Shown here in pieces: positions 38,536 to 47,800 of a DNA stretch of 64,000 nt. The stretch comes from Phyllobacterium sophorae (GTDB taxonomy: Bacteria; Pseudomonadota; Alphaproteobacteria; Rhizobiales; Rhizobiaceae). The stretch spans positions 310,001-374,000 of the forward strand of contig NZ_PGGM01000002.1 of NCBI RefSeq assembly GCF_003010965.1. The letters run 5' to 3'. The notes under the pieces are model-generated. The model was not told where the DNA came from, ran no database searches, and saw nothing but the letters and a program-made list of their open reading frames with translations. The translations under genes and the position numbers were made by a program. How positions within the stretch are numbered: the first letter of the stretch is position 1; every line of letters starts with the position of its first letter.

Positions 38536-39519
38536 CTAGCCCCAGAGTTCCGGTTCGGGTGGTGAGACACGGCTGCCTTCGAAAACCAGACCGGGATCGC
38601 GATCTTCTTTCAGGATCAGGGGACCATCGAGATCGACAAAATCCGCGTCCTGAGCTACCAGTGTGGCAGGTGCCATCGCCAGCGACGTTCCGACCATGCA
38701 GCCGACCATGATGCCAAAACCAAGTTCGCGGGCGCGCTTTTGCATGCGCAGCGCCTCCGTCAGACCGCCGGTCTTGTCGAGCTTGATGTTGATACTGTCG
38801 TAGCGGCCAAGCAACGTGTGAAGATCATCGGTGCCATGGGCGCTTTCATCGGCACAGACCGGTACCGGGTGCGGTATCTCGGCAAGGATATCGTCCTTTC
38901 CGGCAGGGAGAGGCTGCTCGATGAGCACCACGCCGGCCTTGGCCGCAGCAAGCATGTTCTCAACGATGTTGTCGCCGCTCCAACCCTCATTGGCGTCGAT
39001 GATGATGCGGCTCGCGGGTGCCGCCTCGGCAACCAAGCGAATGCGTTCCGCATCATTGTCCCCGCCCACTTTGACCTTGATCAACGGCCGGTCGGCAAAG
39101 GCAGCAGCTGAAGCAGCCATCGCCCGGGCATTACCGAAAGAGACGGTAACTGCCGTGGTAAGGTCCCGCAACGGAGGCAGCCCGACCATGTCCGCCACCA
39201 GCTTGCCGCTGCGCTTGGCCTCCAGATCCCATAATGCACAATCAATGGCGTTGCGGGCGGCACCTGCACCGATGAGAGCGGGCAAATCCTCCCGGGTGGC
39301 GCCGTTCAGCAACGCGTCGCGCAGCTTTTCAATTTCGCCGCAGACAGAATCGAGGCTTTCGCCATAGCGTGCGTAGGGCACACATTCGCCACGTCCGACA
39401 TAGTCGCCATCGGTCAGAATGCAGAGCACGACCGCAGCTTCGGTTTTTGAGCCGCGGGAGATTGTAAACGCCCCCGCTATGGGCCAGCGCTCAACCATTA
39501 TCTCCATTTTTAGTGCCAT
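38536..39519 (-). CDS. dgcA: Enolase-superfamily racemase/epimerase (N-acetyl-D-glutamate racemase DgcA or Ala-Glu epimerase)
   Basis: 327-residue muconate-lactonizing/mandelate-racemase enzyme. Barrel residues: KxK in LIKVKVGGD (about 151-158), metal ligands Asp in DANEGW (about 177), Glu in EQPLP (about 203) and Asp in CADESAH (about 226), and the second catalytic Lys in INIKLDKTGG (about 248). The N terminus (WPIAGAFTISRGSKTEA, ECVPYARYGE) matches the DgcA group acting on N-acetyl-glutamate; dipeptide epimerase activity is the alternative. The usual DgcN partner is not adjacent. Symbol is tentative. Confidence 0.82.
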   Translation of the reverse strand: MALKMEIMVERWPIAGAFTISRGSKTEAAVVLCILTDGDYVGRGECVPYARYGESLDSVCGEIEKLRDALLNGATREDLPALIGAGAARNAIDCALWDLEAKRSGKLVADMVGLPPLRDLTTAVTVSFGNARAMAASAAAFADRPLIKVKVGGDNDAERIRLVAEAAPASRIIIDANEGWSGDNIVENMLAAAKAGVVLIEQPLPAGKDDILAEIPHPVPVCADESAHGTDDLHTLLGRYDSINIKLDKTGGLTEALRMQKRARELGFGIMVGCMVGTSLAMAPATLVAQDADFVDLDGPLILKEDRDPGLVFEGSRVSPPEPELWG

Positions 39520-39576
39520 TTTTCACGCCTTAATTGTTCAAGTGACATCAGCCAAGAGACTCGATATGTGTGTGTG

Positions 39577-40752
39577 ATGTTGACCGATAGAGCAAACAAT
39601 TCAAGTGCTTCTACCGCAGCGCCGCCTCACGTTGAATTCAGCAAGGAAGGCGATCGCGCGACGGTCACGCTTACTGGTGCATGGACGACCCGCAACGTTC
39701 GCCGCGTTGACGAGCGTATGCGCGAAATCGGTCGCGATAACGGCTTTTCAAGTGCTGTAATTGACCTTTCGGGCATTGAATTGCTCGATACCGCCGGAAC
39801 CTGGCTGGTCGAACGCTTGCGTACCAGGCTTGAAAAGGCCGGCAAGCAAGTCACGATCGAGGGCCAGGCCGAGAGTTGGGGCGCGCTGTTTGAGGCTGTG
39901 GGCGAAGCTGCGGCAGCCCCCGAGGATGCAGTTCCTGCCGCAAAGCCCAGTCTGGTGATTCGCTTTCTGGAGACCATTGGCAAAACCGTCTACGCCTTTG
40001 GGGACGATTTCATCATGGCGATGCACATCCTGGGCGCCACCGTACGCGGCGCCCAGATGAAGGGTAGCGGCCGCAGCGGCATCAGGCCCGCGGCCATCGT
40101 TCACCAGATCGACAGCATGGGTATCGGCGCCGTTCCAGTCGTTGTGCTGATGTCAACGATCATCGGCGCGATCATCGCGCAACAAGGTGCGTTTCAGCTG
40201 CGCTATTTCGGGGCCGAGATTTTCGTCGTTGATCTCGTCGGTATTCTCGTCCTGCGCGAAATCGGCGTGCTTCTGACCGCGATCATGATTGCCGGGCGTT
40301 CCGGCAGTGCGATCACGGCAGAGATAGGCTCGATGAAGATGCGTGAGGAGACGGATGCGCTGACCGTCATCGGTCTCAATCCGGTGGGTGTTCTGGTATT
40401 TCCGCGCCTTGTCGCGCTGGTGATCTCACTGCCATTGCTGACGATCATAGCCGACTTTGCCGCTCTCATGGGCGCAATCGTCATCACCTGGGCCTACTCC
40501 GGAATCACTCCCGACGCATTCATTCAGCGGCTGCGCGATGCCATTGATTTGTCGAGCTACTTGGCGGGCTTGATCAAGGCACCATTCATGGCGATGATCA
40601 TCGGCATCATGGCTTCCGTCGAAGGAATGAAAGTCGGTGGAAGTGCGGAGTCGCTTGGCCAGCGTGTGACCGCATCCGTGGTCAAATCGATTTTCGTGGT
40701 GATCGTCGTTGATGGTATTTTCGCTATCTTCTACGCATCGATCAATTTTTAG
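39577..40752 (+). CDS. MlaE-family lipid ABC transporter permease with N-terminal STAS domain
   Basis: 391-residue inner-membrane protein fusing two Mla components. Residues about 15-105 are a STAS domain (AVIDLSGIELLDTAGTWLVERL), equivalent to MlaB. Residues about 130-390 are the MlaE permease with five to six helices, including the conserved ELGPVLTA-like region (here LREIGVLLTAIMIAGRSGSAITAEIGSMKMREETDAL). First gene of a four-gene retrograde phospholipid/MCE system. GTG 39568 with AAGAGA upstream is an alternative start. Confidence 0.92.
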   Translation: MLTDRANNSSASTAAPPHVEFSKEGDRATVTLTGAWTTRNVRRVDERMREIGRDNGFSSAVIDLSGIELLDTAGTWLVERLRTRLEKAGKQVTIEGQAESWGALFEAVGEAAAAPEDAVPAAKPSLVIRFLETIGKTVYAFGDDFIMAMHILGATVRGAQMKGSGRSGIRPAAIVHQIDSMGIGAVPVVVLMSTIIGAIIAQQGAFQLRYFGAEIFVVDLVGILVLREIGVLLTAIMIAGRSGSAITAEIGSMKMREETDALTVIGLNPVGVLVFPRLVALVISLPLLTIIADFAALMGAIVITWAYSGITPDAFIQRLRDAIDLSSYLAGLIKAPFMAMIIGIMASVEGMKVGGSAESLGQRVTASVVKSIFVVIVVDGIFAIFYASINF

Positions 40753-40772
40753 GTCAGGGACCGCCGAGGCGC

Positions 40773-41651
40773 ATGACTCCGACAGCAGCCAACAAACAGA
40801 TCCCCGACACAGAGGCCAAGGATGTCATCCTTTCTATAAAGGATGTCAGCGTTTCATTCGGCACGTCGAAAGTGCTCGATAATCTGTCACTTGACGTCTA
40901 TCGCGGCGAGATTCTTGGTTTCGTTGGTGCATCCGGTACTGGCAAGTCGGTTCTTATGCGGGCAATACTTGGCCTGAACCAGAAGCAATCCGGAAAGATC
41001 AGCATTTTTGGCCACGATATCGACAAGGCTTCCGAACAGGAAAAGCTCGGCGTCGATATGCGCATGGGGGTACTGTTTCAGCATGGCGCGCTGTTTTCAT
41101 CGCTGACGGTGCTGGAAAACATTCAGGTCCCCATGCGTGAGTACCTTGATATTCCACAAAGGCTGATGGATGAATTGGCGCGCCTGAAGATCGACCTCGT
41201 CGGACTGAAGCCCGACACGGCGGAAAAATACCCGTCGGAACTTTCCGGCGGCATGATCAAGCGCGCGGCTCTTGCCCGTGCACTGTCGCTCGATCCGGAG
41301 ATTGTCTTTCTCGACGAGCCGACCTCGGGTCTCGATCCGATTGGCGCGGCGGATTTTGATGAGCTTATCGCCAACCTGCGCGATACGATGGGGCTTACGG
41401 TCTACATGGTGACCCACGACCTCGACAGCCTGTTCGCGGTTTGCGACCGAATCGCTGTATTGGGTAAGAAGAAGGTTCTCGTTGAAGGAACCATCGACGA
41501 CATGCTGGCGTTTGATGACCCGTGGGTTCAAGAATATTTCCGCGGCAAGCGTGCGCGCCAGATCGTCAGCAATGGCAACAGCAGGCGGCGGCCAGGAGGC
41601 GATGGAACGACGCCACAGCCTGCACAAGGACGAGAAGGTCAGGTGGAATAG
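40773..41651 (+). CDS. MlaF-like ABC transporter ATP-binding protein
   Basis: 292-residue cytosolic ATPase energising the MCE lipid transporter. Walker A GASGTGKSVLMRAIL (about 51-65), signature LSGGMIKRAALARAL (about 152-166), Walker B IVFLDEPTSGLDPIG (about 172-186) and switch His MVTHD. The C-terminal tail beyond about residue 265 is basic and unusual, with Ser/Arg/Gly. It lies 20 bp after the permease gene and 3 bp before the MCE gene. Confidence 0.94.
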   Translation: MTPTAANKQIPDTEAKDVILSIKDVSVSFGTSKVLDNLSLDVYRGEILGFVGASGTGKSVLMRAILGLNQKQSGKISIFGHDIDKASEQEKLGVDMRMGVLFQHGALFSSLTVLENIQVPMREYLDIPQRLMDELARLKIDLVGLKPDTAEKYPSELSGGMIKRAALARALSLDPEIVFLDEPTSGLDPIGAADFDELIANLRDTMGLTVYMVTHDLDSLFAVCDRIAVLGKKKVLVEGTIDDMLAFDDPWVQEYFRGKRARQIVSNGNSRRRPGGDGTTPQPAQGREGQVE

Positions 41652-41654
41652 ACC

Positions 41655-42647
41655 ATGGAAACGAAAGCCAATTATGTCCTGGTCGGGATTTTCACGCTGG
41701 TCGTCTGCATTTTTGCGTTCGGCTTTGTCTACTGGATCGCCCGTTATGGCGATCGAAGCGAAACTGCCACGCTTGAAATCCGCATCGTCGGCTCTGTTAC
41801 CGGCCTCGCCGAAGGCAGTCAGGTGCTTTTCAACGGTATCAAGGTGGGCAGCGTCCGGCGGCTGTTCATCGACGCCAATAATCCCGATGCGGTGATCGCC
41901 CAGACGGAAGTCAACGCAACGACTCCGATCACCCGTTCGACACAGGCGACGTTAGGCTTTGCCGGCTTGACCGGTCAGGCGTTCATCGAGCTCAAGGGCG
42001 GCAAGCTCAACGAGCCGAACCTGCTCGAGGAAGCCGCGAAAGACGATCAGATCGCCCGCATGGATGCTGATCCTTCGGTGGTGAACAACCTTCTGCAAAA
42101 GGCGCAAACGATCCTCGAACGCGTCGACGGTGCGGTGAGCACGATCGAAAGTTTTATTACCGAAGTGAAGGGCCCTTTGGTCGATACGGTCAACAATACG
42201 AAGAAGTTTACCGACGCGCTCGCGAACAATTCGGAAGTCATCGACAAGTTCAGCCAAAGCGCGGAAGACGTGCAGGCCGTGGTCAAGGAGGCGCGGGAAA
42301 TGATGACGCGTCTCAATTCTGCATCGACCCGGGTCGATGGCGTTCTCGTCAAACTCGACAAGCAACTTTCGGATCAGGATGGCAGTGTTGTGAGGGAAGC
42401 GCGCGAAACAATGCAATCCTATCGCGCAGTGGCCGACAATCTCAACGCGCGACTCGGTCCGATCACCGACAACATCAACCGATTCTCTGGACAGGGCTTG
42501 CGCGACGTGCAGGCGCTCGTAAATGAGAGCCGTCAATCGGTCCAGCGGATCGAGCGGGCGATCACCGATCTTGAAAAGAACCCCCAGCGCGTGATTTTCG
42601 GTGGGGGAGGCAACGTTCCTGAATATGACGGGCGCACACGCCGTTGA
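41655..42647 (+). CDS. MlaD family (MCE domain) lipid-transport protein
   Basis: 330-residue periplasmic protein anchored by one N-terminal helix (residues about 7-28). The MCE domain (about 38-115) contains GSVTGLAEGSQVLFNGIKVGSV and GFAGLTGQAFIELKGG. A long helical region follows (about 140-310), predicted to build a hydrophobic conduit across the periplasm. It pairs with the MlaE and MlaF homologues upstream. Its stop overlaps the reading frame of the lipoprotein gene. Confidence 0.94.
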   Translation: METKANYVLVGIFTLVVCIFAFGFVYWIARYGDRSETATLEIRIVGSVTGLAEGSQVLFNGIKVGSVRRLFIDANNPDAVIAQTEVNATTPITRSTQATLGFAGLTGQAFIELKGGKLNEPNLLEEAAKDDQIARMDADPSVVNNLLQKAQTILERVDGAVSTIESFITEVKGPLVDTVNNTKKFTDALANNSEVIDKFSQSAEDVQAVVKEAREMMTRLNSASTRVDGVLVKLDKQLSDQDGSVVREARETMQSYRAVADNLNARLGPITDNINRFSGQGLRDVQALVNESRQSVQRIERAITDLEKNPQRVIFGGGGNVPEYDGRTRR

Positions 42648-42667
42648 CTTTGGCAGATTCGCATCGC

Positions 42668-43297
42668 ATGAAGGCTAACGGATCGTTGCGCTTCGCGGGG
42701 ACAGGGGCATTGGTGAATTCAAGAACGACAGTTGCCGCTCTGCTGATCACCTTGTCCGTATCAGCCTGCGCCAGCAGCAAAAAGCTTGATACATTTGATC
42801 TTTCCAGTGCCTCGCCGTCCGTTACTTCACCGCGAAAGCAGGGGCGTCAAATCCTGATTGCCGCGCCGTCTGCACTCAAGGCGCTCGATGGCGAAAACGT
42901 TGTCGTTCGCTCGGGTCCCAATTCGATTTCGTTCCTCAAAGGGGCGCAATGGGCCGACCGGCTGCCGAATATCGTGCAGTCACGCCTGATTCAGGCCTTC
43001 GAAAGCACACGCCGCCTTGGCGGCGTGGGCCGTCCAGGCGATGGCCTTGCCATCGACTATCAGGTGATCAGCGAGATTCGCACCTTCGACATCGATGCTT
43101 CGGCGGGAGAGACCGCGGTTGTCGAGCTCGCCATAAAGATTCTCAATGACAAGAATGGAACCGTGCGCTCTTCGCGCGTCTTCCGCTCGACATCGCCGGT
43201 CAGCGGGCCAGGCAATGAATCGTATATCGCCGCTCTCGATCGCGCGTTCGACAGTGCCACAAGCGATATAGTGGCCTGGACACTGTCGGTTATTTAG
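42668..43297 (+). CDS. PqiC-like ABC-type transport auxiliary lipoprotein
   Basis: About 209 residues. A lipobox LSVSAC places the lipidated Cys near residue 34, followed by the DUF330/PqiC domain. PqiC-type lipoproteins sit at the outer membrane and dock MCE tunnels. The start is uncertain: ATG 42668 has no clear site, while GTG 42713 has AGGGG six bases upstream and would give a compact 19-residue lipoprotein signal; a TTG at 42644 overlaps the mlaD-like stop. Last gene of the Mla-type operon. Confidence 0.88.
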   Translation: MKANGSLRFAGTGALVNSRTTVAALLITLSVSACASSKKLDTFDLSSASPSVTSPRKQGRQILIAAPSALKALDGENVVVRSGPNSISFLKGAQWADRLPNIVQSRLIQAFESTRRLGGVGRPGDGLAIDYQVISEIRTFDIDASAGETAVVELAIKILNDKNGTVRSSRVFRSTSPVSGPGNESYIAALDRAFDSATSDIVAWTLSVI

Positions 43298-43301
43298 CCG
43301 C

Positions 43302-43727
43302 TCAGGCAGCCTTGCTCAGGTCACCGGCGTCGGGGCCGGAAGCAAAGGGCAGCTCTTCGTCCGCCCATCCGGTGATTCCGCCGATCATGATTTTCACGGG
43401 ACGGCCAAGTCTGGCGAGTTTCAGCGCGGCCTGATCGGCTCCATTGCAATGAGGGCCGGCACAGTAGGCGATGAACAGCGTGCCGTCTGGCCATTCTGCC
43501 GTACGTTCGGCCGATATTTCGCGGTGCGGCAAATGGATCGCGCCAGGAATGTGGCGGCGTTCGTATGCAGCCACTGTCCCGACAACATGGAGAAGCACGA
43601 AATCCTGGTTGCCTGTCATCAATGCCGATGCGACATCGGCACAATCGGTCTCTACTGAAAGCCGGCGGGAAAAATGTTCGATGGCGATCTTGGCCGGGGC
43701 GGCGGGAACATCGGTTACGTAGCTCAT
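43302..43727 (-). CDS. Rhodanese-like domain protein
   Basis: 141-residue single-domain rhodanese. The active-site loop is YCAGPHCNGADQAA, with the catalytic Cys in a CxxxxC context (about residues 91-100). HIPGAIHLPHREIS is the conserved region preceding it. Such proteins carry sulfane sulfur or sense persulfides. AGGAGA lies directly before ATG 43727. It is divergent from an FtrA-type regulator, a pairing that suggests it is that regulator's target (inference). Convergent with the lipoprotein gene, 4 bp apart. Confidence 0.9.
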   Translation of the reverse strand: MSYVTDVPAAPAKIAIEHFSRRLSVETDCADVASALMTGNQDFVLLHVVGTVAAYERRHIPGAIHLPHREISAERTAEWPDGTLFIAYCAGPHCNGADQAALKLARLGRPVKIMIGGITGWADEELPFASGPDAGDLSKAA

Positions 43728-43812
43728 TTTGTTCTCCTTTGTGGATGGCCTATCAATAGGACAGCCATGGAAGGTCTGGTAGTTGGCGAGATTGCCATAT
43801 ATCGTCAAGATC

Positions 43813-44808
43813 ATGTCAAACTCATCCGTTGCTTCCCGCCTTGAAAACCCGCTCGTCGTTGCTGTTGCCTATGATGGGCTCTGCACGTTCGAATTTGGCG
43901 TCGTCGTCGAAATGTTCGGACTGCCCAGGCCCGAGATGGGCGATGACTGGTACAAATTCGCAGTCGCCAGCATTGAAATGGGCGAACTGCGTGCCACGGG
44001 TGGTGTGCGCATCATCGCCGATGGTGGCCTCGATCTCTTCGACCATGCGGGAACGATCATCATGCCGGGCTGGCGCGGCGTCGAACACTCCGTGCCTGAA
44101 TCGCTGGTGCAGGCGTTGAGACGGGCGCATGACAACGGCGCCCGCATTCTTTCCATCTGTTCCGGTGTCTTCGTTCTGGCCGCGGCGGGCCTTCTGTCGG
44201 GGCGCAGGGCAACCACCCATTGGCGCTATGCGGACCTGCTGACAGAGCGCTATCCGGACATCGAATTTGCCCCGAATGTACTCTATGTGGACGAGGGCAA
44301 CATTCTGACCTCAGCGGGAAGTGCGGCCGGAATCGATCTTTGCCTGCATCTCATTCGCCGGGATTTCGGTACAGAAGCGGCGAACAAGGTAGCACGGCGT
44401 CTCGTGGTTGCCCCGCACCGCGATGGGGGACAGGCGCAATTCGTCGAACGGGCTGTGCCAGCGCAGCATGAGGGTGCGCGATTCTCCCCGCTGCTCGAAC
44501 GCATGCGTAAAGAACTGCACCACGGCTATTCCATCGCGGCCTTGGCAAAGGCCGCCGGCATGAGCCCGCGTACTTTCCTTCGCCGGTTTCAGGCCGCGAC
44601 AGGTTTGACGCCAGCGAAATGGCTGTTGTCGGAGCGTTTGGCAAAAGCACGGGAGATGCTCGAGAGCTCATCCATATCTGTCGAAAAGATCGCTAAATCC
44701 ACCGGGTTTGGTACCGCAGCGACATTGCGGCACCATTTTCGCCAGGAACTGGCCACGACGCCGACTGCTTACCGCGAGATGTTCGGTCAGGAACAGGAAT
44801 TGTTGTAG
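43813..44808 (+). CDS. ftrA: GlxA/FtrA-type transcriptional regulator (DJ-1/PfpI domain plus AraC DNA-binding domain)
   Basis: 331-residue regulator. Residues about 10-190 are a DJ-1/PfpI domain with the nucleophile elbow SICSGVFVLAAAGLLSGRRATTHW (Cys about 118). Residues about 225-325 hold two AraC helix-turn-helix motifs (YSIAALAKAAGMSPRTFLRRFQAATG; SVEKIAKSTGFGTAATLRHHFR). The family probably senses a small molecule through the DJ-1 domain. The 85-bp divergent gap with the rhodanese gene would contain the shared operator. Symbol given by family resemblance. Confidence 0.88.
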   Translation: MSNSSVASRLENPLVVAVAYDGLCTFEFGVVVEMFGLPRPEMGDDWYKFAVASIEMGELRATGGVRIIADGGLDLFDHAGTIIMPGWRGVEHSVPESLVQALRRAHDNGARILSICSGVFVLAAAGLLSGRRATTHWRYADLLTERYPDIEFAPNVLYVDEGNILTSAGSAAGIDLCLHLIRRDFGTEAANKVARRLVVAPHRDGGQAQFVERAVPAQHEGARFSPLLERMRKELHHGYSIAALAKAAGMSPRTFLRRFQAATGLTPAKWLLSERLAKAREMLESSSISVEKIAKSTGFGTAATLRHHFRQELATTPTAYREMFGQEQELL

Positions 44809-44837
44809 TGGCTGAAATGTTTTCGCTTCGTCTGACA

Positions 44838-44868
44838 AAAAAACGCGGCTCAAGGCCGCGTTTTTTCT
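44838..44868. terminator. Bidirectional intrinsic terminator
   Basis: A GC stem (44844-44849 with 44855-44860) is flanked by an A run upstream and a T run downstream, so it can serve both the regulator gene and the convergent large coiled-coil gene. Confidence 0.9.
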
Positions 44869-44884
44869 TGTCTGGACCAAGATG

Positions 44885-47800
44885 TTACCGCAGGCGATTA
44901 CTCGCATGCGCCAGCATCGTGTAGACCTTGCCAGTGTCTGACGTCAGATAGTTCTGCGTCATGACATTGTCGCGGTCGTTGCGGCTCACGTCTTCGAGAA
45001 GACGTTCGAAATCATCCATGTAACGATCCACAGCGCGGCGGAATTCGCTGTCCGCCGTGTACTTGCGCTTGATCTCGTCGAATGTCTGCTGACCCTTGAG
45101 CGTATAGAGGCGGCGCGTGAACACGTTGCGCTCGCCGGCACGGTAACGTTGCCAGAGTTCGACCGATGCCTCGTGATCGATCGCACGGGTAATGTCGATC
45201 GACAGCGAGTTCAGCGATTCGACCACCTGGCCCGGGGAACGGGCACCGGTCTCAGGCGATTTCGCCTTGGGATCCGACTGGGCCTCGTCGCTGGAAGCGC
45301 GGCGCAGCAGGTCCGAGACCCAGCCATTGCCGGCCGGACGCTGAGCCTGTGCCGCGGTGCCACGGACATCGATGCTGCCGCGCATTGCCGGTGCGGCAGG
45401 CGCTTGAGCTGTTGTGGCCCTCGGTGCTGTCGCCGGTTCGCTACGCTGCGGCTGCGCCGCAACGGCGGCTGTGCGAGCCGGAGCAGCTGCGCGGGCGGCG
45501 CGAGCTTCGCCAACGTCCGTGAGACGGCCGGATTTCTGAACGATTTCCGACAGTTCCTTCAAAGCGTTGATCTGTTCGGAAACAGCCTTGCGCATTTGTG
45601 CGGTCGACTGTTTTGCTTCTTCCGGCATGTCCATAACGCCGCGCTGCAATTCGGAACGGGTTTCCTCGAGTTCCGCGCGAATGGCGGCGGATGAGCGACG
45701 GATTTCGTCCGTTGCAGTGGCGAACTTCTGCGATGCCTGTTCGACAACCTCCGAGATAGAATTGCGGATCTGTTCGGTCGTCTGTGACGCACGGCCTTCG
45801 GCTCGATCGAATGCCGAGGATACCAGCGATTCGAACGAACGCATGGTCTTCTCGATGCCCTCCGATTTTGCCACCAGTCCGGCTGCCAGATTTTGCAGCG
45901 CTTCCTGGCGTTCGTCGAAGGTCGATGCGAGGTTCGACTGCGATGCGTTGATCAGTTCCGATGCCGAGTTCAGCATGCGGCCATGTTCATCGAAGCGCTT
46001 GGCGATGGCGGCAATGTCCGTCAGCGTCGAACCCGACAGCTCTGACAGCTTGCCGAGATTACCGTCGATGAGACGCGTCGATGTCTCGAAAGACTCCGCA
46101 GCCTTGGTGGCATTTTCGGCAAATGCGGTCGTCGTGTCGAGAAGACGCCCGTCGATGTCGCCGAGGTTCTTGGTCGCCATATCGATCAGTTCACCGAGCT
46201 TCGCATTGGAGGCGGAGAGGCGGTCGATGAGATTGCTGACGTCGTCGGTGAGGCCAGCCTTAGCCGCCTGGACAGCAGTGATCGTCTCGGCCGTGCGGCT
46301 GGCGATCGCGTTGATCAGAGCCGCATTTTCGACACGCAGACGTTCCGTTGCGGCCGTTGTCGCTTCGACGAGCTGTGAAGCCAGCGTGCGGCCATTGTCT
46401 GCGAGGCTGTCGACCAGCGGCTGTGCGGTATTGTCAAGGATGCCGATGATTTCCTGCGAACGGGCAGCAAGGACTTCGTTGAGTTCGCGGGTGCTCTCGG
46501 CAAGCTTGGATGCGGTAGAATCCGTCGCGGCGGAGAAGCGGGCCTCGAGCGCTTCCAGATTGGCTGCGGCTTCGCGGGCGCGCTCACCAAGACGCTGTTC
46601 GGTTTGCGCCAGGCTCTCATTCATGCGCTGGCTGAACGCCTCGCCATGACCGTCCAGCGCTTCACCGGCCTTCTGTGCCTCACCCGTGAGCGAAGAGGCG
46701 GCCTCGGTGATCTTGTCGCGCAAGGTGCGTGCAACGACGGAAGCGCTCTGCTCCAGCGACTTGCGCACATTGTCCACGCCCATCGCGAGCGCGTCCTGCA
46801 TGGTCGTCGTGCGCTCGTCGATGGTTCCACCGTGGCTTTCGAACGCCTTTGCCAGCACTTCGGCGCTGTCCTGCAGCACAGCCTGAAGCGCAACTGTGCG
46901 GTCGCTGATCGCGCTGGCTTGATTGTCCAGCGTCTGGCCGATGGCGGCATTGCCCTGTTCCATGGCAGCCCGGATGCCGGCGATACGGTCATCAAGCACG
47001 CTTGCATGCGCATTCAATGTATCACCGATACGGGTGTCGCTATCCGACAGGGTTGCCCGGATCGCCGCGGCCCGCTCTTCGAGAGCGCCGATATGCGAAG
47101 CGAGCGTGTCGCCGATCTGGCTGTTGCTGGTGTCGAGCACCGAGCGAATACCCGATGTGCGCTCTTCAATATCGTGGGCATGCTGAGCGAGGGTCTCGCC
47201 AATGCGTGCGTGGGTATTCTCGAGTGCCGACTGGATGCCGGCAGTCCGCTCATCGAGCGAAGACGCATGGGTCGCAAGCGTCTGGCTGATGCGCGCATCG
47301 CTGTTGACCAAGGCCTGCTCGATACCCGCGGTGCGATCCTCGATAGAGCTGGCATGAGAAGCCAGAACGTCGCTGATGCGTGCGTCGCTGTCGATGAGTG
47401 CCTGGCCGATCCCTGCAGTGCGTTCTTCGATTGCGCTGGCGTGAGTGGCCAGAACATCACCGATACGCGCATCGCTGCTGGTAAGTGCGGACTCGATGCG
47501 GTTCGTCCGATCGTCCACGGAATCAATGAATCCACCGAGCGTGTCATCGATACGCGCGCCGCTGTTAAGCAGTGTCGATTGAATCTCCGCGTTGCGGGCG
47601 TCGATGGCCTGCGTATGGGCCGAAAGGGTCTCGCCGAGCTTGATATCGCTGCTCGACAATGCCTGCTGGATTTCCTGATTGCGCTCGTCAAGGCTCTTGG
47701 CGTGCTGATCCAGGGTCTGGGCGATCTTGGAATGCGTATCGACGAATGCAGCGCGCATTCCGGATGTGCGATCGTCAATGATCTTGGCATGGGCATCAAG

